Assembly: GCA_964501535.1 (NCBI GenBank)
Contig: CAZCSV010000001.1
Location: forward strand, 248,001-312,000
Length of the DNA stretch: 64,000 bases
Direction of reading: 5' to 3'
From: FEN-1279 sp964501535
GTDB taxonomy: Bacteria > Bacteroidota > Ignavibacteria > Tepidaquicellales > Tepidaquicellaceae
A program made the translations under genes and the position numbers. The notes beneath the pieces were generated by a model that saw only the letters and a program-made list of their open reading frames with translations, did not search any database and was not told the DNA's origin. Positions 43,947 through 53,494 of the stretch are shown in pieces (the first letter of the stretch is position 1; each line of letters starts with the position of its first letter).

Positions 43947-46900
43947 ATGCCAAAGCTTTCATTGGGTATATGTATCGGTGCTTCGACAATTTCTTTTGTC
44001 AAAACAAAAGAGGAAAACGGCGTTGTATCTGTTCTGAATAACGAATCGGTTACTCACGAGGGAAACCCTAAAACCTATATCGCGGAATACTTTAAATATT
44101 TTAATTCTTCCGGTTATTCTGTCGTTGTTACTGGTAGAAAATTTAAAGAATTAATTAACGCTTTTTCTGTCTCCGAACCGGAAGCTGTCGAGGAATCTGT
44201 TAAATTTCTGCACCTCGACGGCGAGGAAAAAGCTGTTGCCAGCCTCGGTAGTGAAAGCTTTATTGTATATCATTTAAATTCTGCCGGAAGCATAGATAAC
44301 GTTATTACGGGAAATAAATGCGCCTCCGGAACAGGGGAGTTCTTTCTTCAGCAAATTCGGAGAATGAACTTGAAACTGTCTGATATTGCTGAATTAAAAA
44401 ATGATGAAATACCCTATAGCGTTTCTGGAAGATGTAGCGTCTTTTGTAAAAGCGACTGTACTCACGCCCTTAATAAAGGAATTCCTAAAAATCAGGTCGT
44501 TTTAGGACTGGCTAAAATGATTGCGGATAAAACAATCGAATTGATTTCTAAACAGAATTCAGACAAAATCCTGCTCATAGGAGGCGTAACTAAAAATAAA
44601 AGCGTAATCGAATTTATTGAAAAGAAATTTCCTTACCTGACTATTCTTCCGGAATCTATATGCTTCGAAGCCCTGGGCGCTAGCCTGATAGGTCTGAAAG
44701 ACTTTCATTCAATCGATACCAAAAACCTGTTTAGATATCATAATCACTCGTTCTCTACTTTGAAATCCTTGAAAAATGCGGATAATAAAGTCGTATTTAA
44801 GCAAATGCCGAAAGGTGTTGCCAAAAACGGAGATGAATGCATCATCGGACTCGACGTAGGCTCTACAACAACTAAAGCCGTGATTATACGTGTCTGCGAC
44901 GACACTCTCTTGGCTTCTGTGTATCTGCGAACTAATGGTAATCCCGTACAAGCTTCGGTTAATTGCTATAAAGAACTTAAAAAACAGATTGCAACTGATA
45001 TAAAAATAATAGGATTAGGTACTACCGGCTCAGGTAGGAATATTGCCGCTCTTCACGCCCTGACGAAAGGCGTTGTTAATGAAATTATTGCACATGCAGT
45101 TGCTTCTGCGTATTTTGATAAAGATGTGGATACGATTTTTGAAATCGGCGGTCAGGATGCAAAATATACTCACCTTACTAATGGTGTCGCTAGTGATTAT
45201 GCTATGAATGAAGCCTGCTCCGCTGGTACTGGCTCTTTTCTCGAGGAAGCAGCCAGGGAAACCTTGAATATTAATTATTTGGATATTGGTGATATTGCGT
45301 TTAAATCTGAAAATCCGTTGAATTTTAATGACCAGTGTGCAGCTTTTATATCGAGCGATATTAAAAATGCCAGCCACGAGGGCGCTAAAAGAGAAGATAT
45401 CGTCGCTGGTCTGGTCTATTCGATTTGCCTGAATTATGTCAACAGAGTCAAAGGTAATAGACCAGTTGGAAAAAAAGTCTTTATGCAGGGCGGTGTATGC
45501 TATAATAAAGCCGTTCCGTACGCTATGTCGAACCTTATTAATAAGGAAATCATTGTTCCGCCTGAACCTGGTCTGATGGGTGCGTTCGGTGTCGCTCTTG
45601 AAATCAAAAACAGAATCAATATCGGTATTATTGAAAAATCTGACTTTAAACTGGATAACCTCATAAATCGCGAATTCAAATATGTAAGCGAATTTATCTG
45701 CGCCGGTGGCGCCGAAAAATGCGACAGAAAATGCGGAATATCCCTGTTTGAAATCGAAGGGAAAAAATATCCCTTCGGTGGCGCCTGTAATAAGTACTAT
45801 AACGAAAGAAATAACTTTAAATCCGATACGGGAAAACATAATTATGTCAATATCAGACAGGAACTCGTCTTTAATAAATATATCGATAAAATTAGCGATA
45901 AAAACTCATCCCGAAGTAAAAAAATTGGCATCTCGAGAAGCCTGCTGACAAATACTCTCTACCCTTTGTACCATAACTTCTTTGCTAAACTTGGTTTGCA
46001 GGTCGTCCTCTCCGATGATGTGGATGAATGCGGGAAAGATAAAATTCAATCCTCATTCTGCTATCCGGTCGAATTGTCTCACGGATTCTTCAGCAACCTC
46101 TTGAAAAAAAATGTCGATTTTATCTTTATGCCCCATATAACCCAGATGGACGATATCCACGAACATAAATATAATCGCCTGTGCGTGTTCGTTCAGGGTG
46201 AATGCTATTATCTTCAGTCCGCTTTTAGAGAAGAACTCGAAAGGAAATTTAAAAATAATGTTAAATTCATTACCCCTGTTATTGATTTTACTCTGGGAAG
46301 TAAAGAATTGGAAAAAGTTTTTGTTGATATCGCACAGGATATCGGCGTGAATAAAAAGAAAGCCGCGTATGCTTTCGTATATTCTTTCGAAAAATTCAAT
46401 GAAATGCGCAGGGAGTTTAAAACCTTGGGAGTGAAAGCCCTTAAGGAAATCGAAAAAAATCCCGGTAATATCGGAATTGTCTTGTTCGGCAGGTCGTATA
46501 ATGCTTTTGCAAGAGAGGCAAATCTTAATATCCCTCATAAATTTGCATCGAAAAATATTACCGTGATTCCTCATGACTTTCTTCCGAATCAAATTAAAGA
46601 TTCATATGAAAATATGTACTGGTATAGCGGTCACCAGATTCTTTCGAATGCCAGATTTGTGAAAAAACATAAACAGCTCTTCGGTACCTATATTACTAAT
46701 TTTTCCTGCGGCCCGGATTCGTTTATTCTTTCTTATTTCAGAAGGATTATGGGCGATAAACCCTCGCTGACACTCGAACTCGATAGCCATTCAGCTGACG
46801 TCGGTATTGACACGAGAATTGATGCCGCCCTCGATATAATTAAAAATTATTTGTTATTGTCTGATAATAAAATTAATAAATTTGAGGGACAACCTATCCG

Positions 46901-48230
46901 TCCCCTCAAAATTGTTACTGAAAATAATAAAATAAATATTATTGACTCCGAAAATAATAAAATCGGAATTGCATCCGCAGACGTCGAAGTGCTAATCCCC
47001 TCTATGGGTAAGTATAGTTCCGATGCGTTTGCCGCGGTCTTCCGCTCACTCGGCATTAACTGTAAGCCTCTTGAAGTACCGTCTTTCGAAACACTGAAAC
47101 ACGGAAGGGGATTGACTACCTGCAAAGAATGCCTGCCTTTCATACTGACTACTGGCTCGCTTACTGAATATCTGATTAATCATCGCGACTCTAATAAAAA
47201 AATATTGTTCTTTATGCCACATGGATATGGTCCCTGCAGACAGGGACAGTATCATATTATGCTCAAAGATATTATTAATAACCTTAAAATCGAAAATGTC
47301 GGCGTGCTGACTATGGACGATGAGAGTTCGTTCGATGATTTTGGAACGGAATTCTTTATTAAACAATGGATTGCCCTTCTTATAGGTGACGTAATCCACG
47401 ACATGGAATCTGCTGTCAAAGCTATCGGTGCTGATAAAAATATGAGCTTGAAAATTCTTGAGCGTGAATGGAAAAATATTGTTAAATCTCTCGAAAAAGG
47501 CGAAAATAATGACGTGTTTCTTCAACTCGAAAAATCTGCAGAGGAACTCTCTAAAATTAAACTCAAAATCCCGATAGAAAAAGCAAAAGTGGTTTCCCTT
47601 ATCGGTGAAATTTATGTCAGAAGAGAAGAGTTCTCGAGAGGGGACTTGATGAATATTCTTATCGAAAAAGGCTTCGTTGTTAAAACTGCTCCCATTACTG
47701 AATATGTATACTATTCGAATTATCTCTTGAGAAAACAAATTCTGAACGGATTATCACTTAAGGATAAAACTCTTTTGTATATCAAAGACCGGTACCAGAG
47801 AATAATTGAGAAAAAAATTAAAAAGATTTTTGCAAAGACAGGTTTGATTAAATATGAAATGATTGATATTGATAAAACTATGGAGATAGGTAAAAAATTT
47901 ATTTCCGAACAGCTTATCGGAGAAGGTATCCTGACTACCGGCCTTGCATTGAGAGAAATACTCGATGAAGCTTGCGGCGTTATATCTATCGGCCCGTTTA
48001 ATTGCATTCCGAGCAGACTTTCGGAGGCAATTCTGAAAAAAGAAATGACACTCGAAGGTAAATATCGAAGCCTGGATATCGGTAAAAACGGCTATCCGGA
48101 AGAAATTAATAACCTGCCTTTCCTGTATGTGGAAACCGATGGAAATGCTTTCCCGCAAATCATACAGTCCAAAATTGAAATCTTTATTATGCAGGCGGAA
48201 AAAGTTCATAATATCTTAAGCGGAAAATAA
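43947..48230 (+). CDS. Giant acyl-CoA dehydratase activase fusion (BadF/BadG/BcrA/HgdC type)
   Basis: A 1,427-residue protein (ATG at 43947; an in-frame TTG 12 nt upstream is possible). Two tandem ASKHA ATPase domains of the 2-hydroxyacyl-CoA dehydratase activase family come first: domain 1 (about 5-270, KCASGTGEF and GRCSVFCKSDC) and domain 2 (about 295-560, GLDVGSTTTKAV, ACSAGTGSF, NDQCAAFISSD). Both retain the two Cys positions that hold the inter-subunit iron-sulfur cluster. Then come a DUF2229 domain (about 655-880) and an HgdB-like dehydratase component region (about 1010-1190, with TCKECLPF and GYGPCRQGQY). Activases use ATP to push electrons into a dehydratase. Such fusions occur in several Bacteroidota-type genomes; the substrate is unknown. 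It follows hpnE by 13 nt. Confidence 0.85.
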   Translation: MPKLSLGICIGASTISFVKTKEENGVVSVLNNESVTHEGNPKTYIAEYFKYFNSSGYSVVVTGRKFKELINAFSVSEPEAVEESVKFLHLDGEEKAVASLGSESFIVYHLNSAGSIDNVITGNKCASGTGEFFLQQIRRMNLKLSDIAELKNDEIPYSVSGRCSVFCKSDCTHALNKGIPKNQVVLGLAKMIADKTIELISKQNSDKILLIGGVTKNKSVIEFIEKKFPYLTILPESICFEALGASLIGLKDFHSIDTKNLFRYHNHSFSTLKSLKNADNKVVFKQMPKGVAKNGDECIIGLDVGSTTTKAVIIRVCDDTLLASVYLRTNGNPVQASVNCYKELKKQIATDIKIIGLGTTGSGRNIAALHALTKGVVNEIIAHAVASAYFDKDVDTIFEIGGQDAKYTHLTNGVASDYAMNEACSAGTGSFLEEAARETLNINYLDIGDIAFKSENPLNFNDQCAAFISSDIKNASHEGAKREDIVAGLVYSICLNYVNRVKGNRPVGKKVFMQGGVCYNKAVPYAMSNLINKEIIVPPEPGLMGAFGVALEIKNRINIGIIEKSDFKLDNLINREFKYVSEFICAGGAEKCDRKCGISLFEIEGKKYPFGGACNKYYNERNNFKSDTGKHNYVNIRQELVFNKYIDKISDKNSSRSKKIGISRSLLTNTLYPLYHNFFAKLGLQVVLSDDVDECGKDKIQSSFCYPVELSHGFFSNLLKKNVDFIFMPHITQMDDIHEHKYNRLCVFVQGECYYLQSAFREELERKFKNNVKFITPVIDFTLGSKELEKVFVDIAQDIGVNKKKAAYAFVYSFEKFNEMRREFKTLGVKALKEIEKNPGNIGIVLFGRSYNAFAREANLNIPHKFASKNITVIPHDFLPNQIKDSYENMYWYSGHQILSNARFVKKHKQLFGTYITNFSCGPDSFILSYFRRIMGDKPSLTLELDSHSADVGIDTRIDAALDIIKNYLLLSDNKINKFEGQPIRPLKIVTENNKINIIDSENNKIGIASADVEVLIPSMGKYSSDAFAAVFRSLGINCKPLEVPSFETLKHGRGLTTCKECLPFILTTGSLTEYLINHRDSNKKILFFMPHGYGPCRQGQYHIMLKDIINNLKIENVGVLTMDDESSFDDFGTEFFIKQWIALLIGDVIHDMESAVKAIGADKNMSLKILEREWKNIVKSLEKGENNDVFLQLEKSAEELSKIKLKIPIEKAKVVSLIGEIYVRREEFSRGDLMNILIEKGFVVKTAPITEYVYYSNYLLRKQILNGLSLKDKTLLYIKDRYQRIIEKKIKKIFAKTGLIKYEMIDIDKTMEIGKKFISEQLIGEGILTTGLALREILDEACGVISIGPFNCIPSRLSEAILKKEMTLEGKYRSLDIGKNGYPEEINNLPFLYVETDGNAFPQIIQSKIEIFIMQAEKVHNILSGK

Positions 48231-48235
48231 AAAAA

Positions 48236-48258
48236 AGCAGCAATCTCTGATTACTGCT
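48236..48258. terminator. Probable terminator hairpin after the activase gene
   Basis: AGCAG-C-AATC / GATT-A-CTGCT stem (10 bp with one mismatch) and a 3-nt TCT loop, preceded by an A-run. The T-run on the right is short (CTTT), so it is weaker than the terminators at 15966 and 29235. It lies between the convergent activase and barrel-protein genes. Confidence 0.55.
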
Positions 48259-48285
48259 CTTTCCATATAAATATTTTTTATCTTT

Positions 48286-49137
48286 CTATCTCTTTCCGCC
48301 TAATAAAAACGATACACCGCCGTAAAATCCGAAAAATCCTATACTCCTGTTTTCATTTAATAGCTTGTTTATTGATGTGTTGCTCTTATCGTTAATCTCT
48401 AAATCTCCGTCCGCTGTGGGCTGTACAATGTCCGATTTCTTGTTGAATAGGTTTGTCAGGTGCATCCTCGTTCCGAATGTTAATCCCATCCATTCCATTA
48501 CCCTGTATGTATATCCGAGATTGAATCCTAATCCCATCCTCGTCGCACTGATTATGTTGTTGTGTGTCTCAAGTTTTCCGTTCGGCTGGTCGTAAATCTT
48601 TCCCCACATTACCGAAAAATTAAAATCTAATCCAAGATTAAATATCGAACGCCTTTCCTTATCCGTGTACATAGCTATTTCCCATCCGTATGCTATGTAT
48701 GGTGCGCTTATCCTTATTGAACTTGAACCAAGAGTTTCAACCGGTGCTTTATATACTGAATCTTCTGGCCATCTTACCGGAACCATTCCGCTGTTTTTAT
48801 ATAAACTATCTATACTGTATGCCGTATTTTCGCTTCCCATAAAATTTGAAAATGAAACCGTCAAATATGTCCTTATCTGTCCCTGTTTGAAATTGTATAC
48901 CGTGACTTTCGGAGTAAAAGTGGCATTAAATCCGCCGTTTATTCCGTATCCCTTAAACTCCCAAAAATCTTTTATTCTCGAACCCGAAAAATCAAAACCC
49001 GGAAGAGCATATCCAAACGTGGCTTCCATTATTACATTGGGCTTCTTGTATACTTTTGTTCCCGTATATTGTGCAGATGCACTCGAAGATATTACAAATA
49101 AAATAATTATTGGAAATAATGTGTAAATTTTTTTCAT
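48286..49137 (-). CDS. Probable outer-membrane beta-barrel protein
   Basis: A 283-residue protein with a signal peptide (cleavage near ASAQ) and a strand-rich body with alternating aromatic residues, for example MEATFGYALPGFDF, YGINGGFNATFTPKVTVY, FNFSVMWGKIY and MGLGFNLGYTYRVMEWMGLTFG. It ends with FFGFYGGVSFLLGGKR, typical of barrel porin-like proteins though without a terminal Phe. No function is recognised. It is a monocistronic minus-strand gene. Confidence 0.7.
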   Translation of the reverse strand: MKKIYTLFPIIILFVISSSASAQYTGTKVYKKPNVIMEATFGYALPGFDFSGSRIKDFWEFKGYGINGGFNATFTPKVTVYNFKQGQIRTYLTVSFSNFMGSENTAYSIDSLYKNSGMVPVRWPEDSVYKAPVETLGSSSIRISAPYIAYGWEIAMYTDKERRSIFNLGLDFNFSVMWGKIYDQPNGKLETHNNIISATRMGLGFNLGYTYRVMEWMGLTFGTRMHLTNLFNKKSDIVQPTADGDLEINDKSNTSINKLLNENRSIGFFGFYGGVSFLLGGKR

Positions 49138-49264
49138 AAATATATTATTTATTTCATTTTAAGTAATTTAATTAAACTTTTTCTTAGACTCAAGTATTAA
49201 TTTCTTTAATAAGTTTATATATTATAATATATTAAGTTATTATACTATACCTCGTTTCCTTAGT

Positions 49265-52200
49265 TTAAGATGACTTTCCGTGACAATTTTTGTATTTCTT
49301 TCCGCTTCCGCAGGGACATGGGTCGTTCCTTCCGACTTTCGGCGTAACCTTTACTGGCTGATGCTTGCCTGTCCTCGCCGCTGGATTTTCCTCCGGCTCT
49401 AAATTTCCCTGATATCCCATTCCGTCTGACGCCGCATGTTGTGTCCTCAAAGTTGTTGTGTTTACTTCCTTCGGTCCTCTTACCTGCTTCGCTTCTTCGG
49501 GCGTCTGTGTCGTGAACTTGAATATAAAATTAATAACGTCAATCGATATCGAGTTCAGCATCGCCTCGAAAAGCCTGAAACCGTCCATCTTGTATTCTAT
49601 CAACGGGTCTTTCTGTCCGTATGCCCTGAAGTTTATACCTTCTTTTAAATCGTCCATTTCACGTAAATGCTCTTTCCATTTCTCGTCTATTATCGTGAGC
49701 ATCGCAAACCTCTCTATCCTTCCCATCAGCTCGCTGCCGTATCTGTCCTCTTTCCTCTTGTAAAAAGCCTTTGCCTCTTTTATTATTAAATCTTTTAATC
49801 CGTCTTCACCTAGTTTCGAAAACTCGTCAGGTGTTACCTTTAACCTTACTAAAAATGTTCTCTGAACTTCATCTCTCAGTCCCTCTATATCCGATTCCTT
49901 GTAATATTTCTCGACCAACTCTTCTACGTTCTTTTCTACCATCTCGAATATCTCGTCCTTCAGCCTTTCTCCCATCAATGCCTGACGCCTTCTGTCGTAT
50001 ATCACCTCCCTCTGCTGATTCATTGTATTGTCGTATTCCAAAAGCCTCTTTCGTATCGCGAAGTTGTTCTCCTCTACTTTTTTCTGCGCACGCTCTACAG
50101 AATTCGTTATCATCTTGTGCTCTATTGCCTGTCCGTCTTCCATACCGAACCTCTGCATCGCTCCCGCTATTCTCTGACTTCCGAATAACCTCATTAAATC
50201 ATCTTCGAGTGAAATGAAAAACCTCGATGAACCCGGGTCTCCCTGACGCCCCGAACGCCCTCTTAACTGCCTGTCTATTCGCCTCGATTCGTGCCTCTCC
50301 GTTCCCATTATGTGCAGTCCGCCTACCTCAGCTACTCCCGGTCCAAGCTTTATATCCGTACCCCTTCCCGCCATGTTCGTCGCTATCGTTACCGAACCCG
50401 GTAAACCCGCATTCGCTACTATCTGAGCCTCCCTCTGATGCTGCTTTGCATTTAATACCTCATGTGTAATTCCTTTTCTTTTTAAAAACCTGCTTATCGT
50501 TTCCGAAACTTCCACGCTCGTTGTTCCCACAAGTACTGGCCTTTGTATCTCTCTCATTTTTATAATTTCTTCTACCACTGCATTGTATTTTTCCCTCTTT
50601 GTCCTGTATATCTGGTCGTTGTGGTCTGTCCTTACACACGGAACATTCGTCGGAATTACAACCACGTCTAATTTATATATATCCCAGAATTCCGCCGCTT
50701 CCGTTTCCGCAGTGCCCGTCATTCCTGCCAGCTTCTTGTATAACCTGAAATAATTCTGTAACGTTATCGTCGCAAGCGTCTGCGTGTCCTTCTCTACCTT
50801 TACGCCTTCCTTTGCCTCTATTGCCTGATGAAGTCCTTCCGAATACCTTCTCCCGTGTAGTATCCTTCCCGTGAATTCGTCTACTATCATTATCTTCCCG
50901 TCCTGTACCACGTATTCCACATCCTTCTCGTAAAGAGCGTACGCCTTCAGTAGTTGCTCCACAGTATGCAATCTGTCCGACCGCTCCGCATATAATTTGT
51001 TCAGCTCCTCTCGCTTCATTTCCTTTTCTTCGTCCGATAAACTCGCATCGTTCTCTATTACAGCTACCTGTGCACCCATATCCGGCAAAACGAAGAAATC
51101 CCTTTCCTGTGCCGATGGTGCTAAATATTCTCTCCCTTTTTCCGTTAAATCCGTTACGTGTGACTTCTCCTCGACTACGAAATATAGCTCGTCGTCTACT
51201 ATGTGCATGTTCCTGCCCTGGTCACGGTTGAAATTCATTTCCGTGTCCTGCATCAGCTTCTTGTTGTTCGGGTCGGATAATACCTTTAATAGCTTTTTGT
51301 GCTTCGGCAATCCTTTGTATGAACGGAATAAATATAATCCCGCCTTCTCTAAATCCTCTTTCGACGGATTCTCACTGCTCAGTATCTTTTCCGCTTCCGC
51401 CGTCAGAGTGTTTATATATGACCTCTGTGCATCTACTACTCGCTTAATCCTTACGTTCATTTCATTAAACTTGTGCGTCGGCGCTTCTACTGGTCCCGAA
51501 ATTATCAGCGGCGTCCTCGCTTCGTCTATCAATACAGAATCTACCTCGTCAACTATAGCATAAAAATGCCGCCTCTGTACTAAATGCTCCTTGTCAACTA
51601 CCATATTATCTCTTAAGTAATCGAATCCGAATTCGTTGTTCGTTCCGTATGTTATGTCGCATGCATACATCTCTCTCCGCTTGTCGGAATCCATATCGTT
51701 CAGTATCACTCCCACCTTCAATCCGTGGAATTTAAATATCTCTCCCATCCATTCGCTGTCACGCCTCGCAAGGTAATCGTTTACCGTTACCAAGTGGCAT
51801 CCCAGACCTGTTAATGCATTCAAAAATAGAGGCAGTGTCGCCACGAGCGTTTTACCTTCTCCCGTCGCCATCTCCGATATCTTTCCCTGATGCTGTACTA
51901 TTCCGCCAATCAACTGAACATCGAACGGCACCATGTTCCACCTGATTTTCGTTCCGCCCGCTTCCCATTCCTGACCGCAAAGCCTCCTGCACGTGTCCTT
52001 TACTACTGCAAATGCCTCAGGCAAAACTTCCTCTAAACTGCCATTCAGTATTTCGAAATATTCTTTGTCGAGCTCGTCTATCTCGTCGTAAATGCTCATT
52101 CTCTCGCTATGCTCTAAGTCCTCTTTTAACTTCTCCCTTAATTCCGCTATCTTGCTTTCCGTCTCCGAAACGCTGTCCTTTATTCTTTGCTTTAATTCCT

Positions 52201-52339
52201 GCGTCTTTGCCCGTAACTGCTCGTCCGTTAAACTCTTGTACTCTTCAAAATATTTATTTATTTCCTCGACAATCGGCAAAAGTAGCTTCACATCCTTCTC
52301 GTGCTTCGATGGAAATATCTTTGTTAAAATCTTAAGCAT
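49265..52339 (-). CDS. secA: Preprotein translocase subunit SecA
   Basis: The ATPase motor of the Sec secretion pathway, 1,024 residues. Walker A GEGKTLVATLP (about 163-173), the DEVDSVLIDEARTPLIISGP segment (about 267-286), GTTSVEVSE and AGRGTDIKLG are present, as are the helicase arginine segment QLRGRSGRQGDPGSSRFF and the C-terminal SEC-C zinc motif CPCGSGKKYKNCHG. The size (1,024) exceeds E. coli SecA (901) because of the insertion near residues 330-450, as in other Bacteroidota. It is monocistronic; its upstream side faces the second palindrome-rich island. Confidence 0.96.
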   Translation of the reverse strand: MLKILTKIFPSKHEKDVKLLLPIVEEINKYFEEYKSLTDEQLRAKTQELKQRIKDSVSETESKIAELREKLKEDLEHSERMSIYDEIDELDKEYFEILNGSLEEVLPEAFAVVKDTCRRLCGQEWEAGGTKIRWNMVPFDVQLIGGIVQHQGKISEMATGEGKTLVATLPLFLNALTGLGCHLVTVNDYLARRDSEWMGEIFKFHGLKVGVILNDMDSDKRREMYACDITYGTNNEFGFDYLRDNMVVDKEHLVQRRHFYAIVDEVDSVLIDEARTPLIISGPVEAPTHKFNEMNVRIKRVVDAQRSYINTLTAEAEKILSSENPSKEDLEKAGLYLFRSYKGLPKHKKLLKVLSDPNNKKLMQDTEMNFNRDQGRNMHIVDDELYFVVEEKSHVTDLTEKGREYLAPSAQERDFFVLPDMGAQVAVIENDASLSDEEKEMKREELNKLYAERSDRLHTVEQLLKAYALYEKDVEYVVQDGKIMIVDEFTGRILHGRRYSEGLHQAIEAKEGVKVEKDTQTLATITLQNYFRLYKKLAGMTGTAETEAAEFWDIYKLDVVVIPTNVPCVRTDHNDQIYRTKREKYNAVVEEIIKMREIQRPVLVGTTSVEVSETISRFLKRKGITHEVLNAKQHQREAQIVANAGLPGSVTIATNMAGRGTDIKLGPGVAEVGGLHIMGTERHESRRIDRQLRGRSGRQGDPGSSRFFISLEDDLMRLFGSQRIAGAMQRFGMEDGQAIEHKMITNSVERAQKKVEENNFAIRKRLLEYDNTMNQQREVIYDRRRQALMGERLKDEIFEMVEKNVEELVEKYYKESDIEGLRDEVQRTFLVRLKVTPDEFSKLGEDGLKDLIIKEAKAFYKRKEDRYGSELMGRIERFAMLTIIDEKWKEHLREMDDLKEGINFRAYGQKDPLIEYKMDGFRLFEAMLNSISIDVINFIFKFTTQTPEEAKQVRGPKEVNTTTLRTQHAASDGMGYQGNLEPEENPAARTGKHQPVKVTPKVGRNDPCPCGSGKKYKNCHGKSS

Positions 52340-52392
52340 TCTGTCTAATTTTAATTAATTAATTTGTCATCCCGGCAAGTGCGCTCTTTGCA

Positions 52393-52413
52393 TCCCGATT
52401 CTTTTAATCGGGA
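52393..52413. repeat. Palindrome TCCCGATT-CTTTT-AATCGGGA
   Basis: Perfect 8-bp arms with a 5-nt loop in the gap upstream of secA. Nearby ATTCCCGA...TCGGGAAT (52478-52502) shares its CCCGA core, so the two look related. Confidence 0.55.
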
Positions 52414-52436
52414 CTTTAAACCGGGATCCATTTCTG

Positions 52437-52459
52437 GTTACGAAGCCCAGCTTCGTAAC
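52437..52459. repeat. Palindrome GTTACGAAGC-CCA-GCTTCGTAAC
   Basis: Perfect 10-bp arms with a 3-nt loop. Its sequence is unrelated to the neighbouring CCCGA palindromes, so a second element type lies in this island. Confidence 0.6.
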
Positions 52460-52477
52460 GCATTCATCTTATTTGTC

Positions 52478-52502
52478 ATTCCCGAACGTTCTAATCGGGA
52501 AT
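52478..52502. repeat. Inverted repeat ATTCCCGA...TCGGGAAT
   Basis: Perfect 8-bp arms with a 9-nt centre; preceded by GTC and followed by CC, giving the GTCATTCCCG...CGGGAATCC form seen in REP-type elements of several phyla. Confidence 0.55.
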
Positions 52503-52652
52503 CCACATAAAATAAACTTAAAAATAACCTTTTTAATATTCAAAATGAATGCAAAAGGGGAGATGATTTTTCCCTCTCGAGTCGTATTTTGCTATTGAAC
52601 CCGATTTTCGGGAAGGGGATAAAAGGGTGTGTACATGTAATACAATCTTACT

Positions 52653-52678
52653 CGTTCCCAACGTCCACGTTGGGAACG
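52653..52678. repeat. Palindrome CGTTCCCAACGT-CC-ACGTTGGGAACG
   Basis: Perfect 12-bp arms with a 2-nt centre, close to a REP-like family seen in many bacteria. Located about 205 bp upstream of the NTF2-like gene. Confidence 0.65.
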
Positions 52679-52873
52679 CAGTGAAATCTGAAATTCATAA
52701 TTCATAATTCATAATCTCTTTCCCCCCTTGCTTTTTCCCTCCACATACCATATTGGCAGGCAATAAAAATCCCTACTTATCAGCGTCATCAGTGTGCTAT
52801 GCTCTTAAATACTGCAACATAATCACCTCGTTTCCGTATACTTAACAGTTTCTGAAACTTACTAAAAAATAAA

Positions 52874-52879
52874 AAGGAG
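52874..52879 (+). promoter_or_regulatory. Shine-Dalgarno for the NTF2-like gene
   Basis: AAGGAG spaced 6 nt from the ATG at 52886; an earlier ATG (52881) runs straight into a stop, so the site selects 52886. Confidence 0.65.
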
Positions 52880-52885
52880 TATGAA

Positions 52886-53401
52886 ATGAACTTCAGGAGG
52901 AGAACATCTGGCTTTACATTTTTCTTTTGGGTATTAATTGTTTCTTACATCTTCATATTCATCTTTGTCTCTGGATGCTCTAAAGTTAATGAAGTAAATG
53001 TAATCTCCGATAAAGAAAAAATCGAAAAGACAATCGGTAATTCCATCGGATGGGCTCTGAATAAGGATACAAGCGTCCTCTTCGCATCTTTCACCCGCGG
53101 TCCCGAACTCTTCATTATTCACCCCGACTCGGGTAGCTTTGTAAATGGTTACGGGGATTTCAAAAAACGTACCGCCTTTTTCTTGAATCCGAAATTTAAA
53201 GCTACCGACTTTAAAATGAAAAATCTGCGTATAGATATCTCTGAATCGGAAGATGTTGCCTGGTATTTCTGTAACCTGGATGACCACTGCGAGTGGGATG
53301 GAAAACCCGTCGGCTGGGATAACGTCCGCTGGACGGGCGTTCTGGTAAAAAGAAATGACAACTGGGTCATCGTCCAGATGCATTTCTCGTTTCCGAAATA
53401 A
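52886..53401 (+). CDS. NTF2-like (SnoaL-type) lipoprotein
   Basis: A 171-residue lipoprotein: basic start, hydrophobic core and lipobox FVSGC. The mature domain resembles the NTF2-like/SnoaL fold with a helix-strand order (KIEKTIGNSIGWALNKDTSVLFASFT, then FKATDFKMKNLRIDISESEDVAWYF, then WTGVLVKRNDNWVIVQMHFSF at the C-terminus). The terminal strand pattern of WVIVQMHFS fits the family. Such proteins bind small ligands or act as unknown enzymes. A clear Shine-Dalgarno precedes it, unlike most genes here. It stands alone before a second secreted-protein gene. Confidence 0.75.
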   Translation: MNFRRRTSGFTFFFWVLIVSYIFIFIFVSGCSKVNEVNVISDKEKIEKTIGNSIGWALNKDTSVLFASFTRGPELFIIHPDSGSFVNGYGDFKKRTAFFLNPKFKATDFKMKNLRIDISESEDVAWYFCNLDDHCEWDGKPVGWDNVRWTGVLVKRNDNWVIVQMHFSFPK

Positions 53402-53494
53402 ATTTTCACTGTGTCTACCTTATGTGTATAGTTGCTTTTTTCTGTTTTTTAAATTTTAATTGTCGTATTTTTAATCGATTAAAAAATAAAAAAC

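Larger units (their letters stand above)
52340..52885. other. Gene-free island with several palindrome types
   Basis: About 545 bp between the divergent secA and NTF2-like genes, with no gene. It holds stems at 52393-52413, 52437-52459, 52478-52502 and 52653-52678, plus a short stem around GATTTTCGGGAA near 52601-52616 and a tandem ATTCATA run near 52690. It must include the secA and 52886 promoters. The cluster suggests REP-like elements. Confidence 0.7.

Noticed and set aside
52690..52715. Tandem AATTCATA run as a regulatory array
   Set aside because: Three short AT-rich repeats with no spacing or conservation evidence; it may be slippage only.
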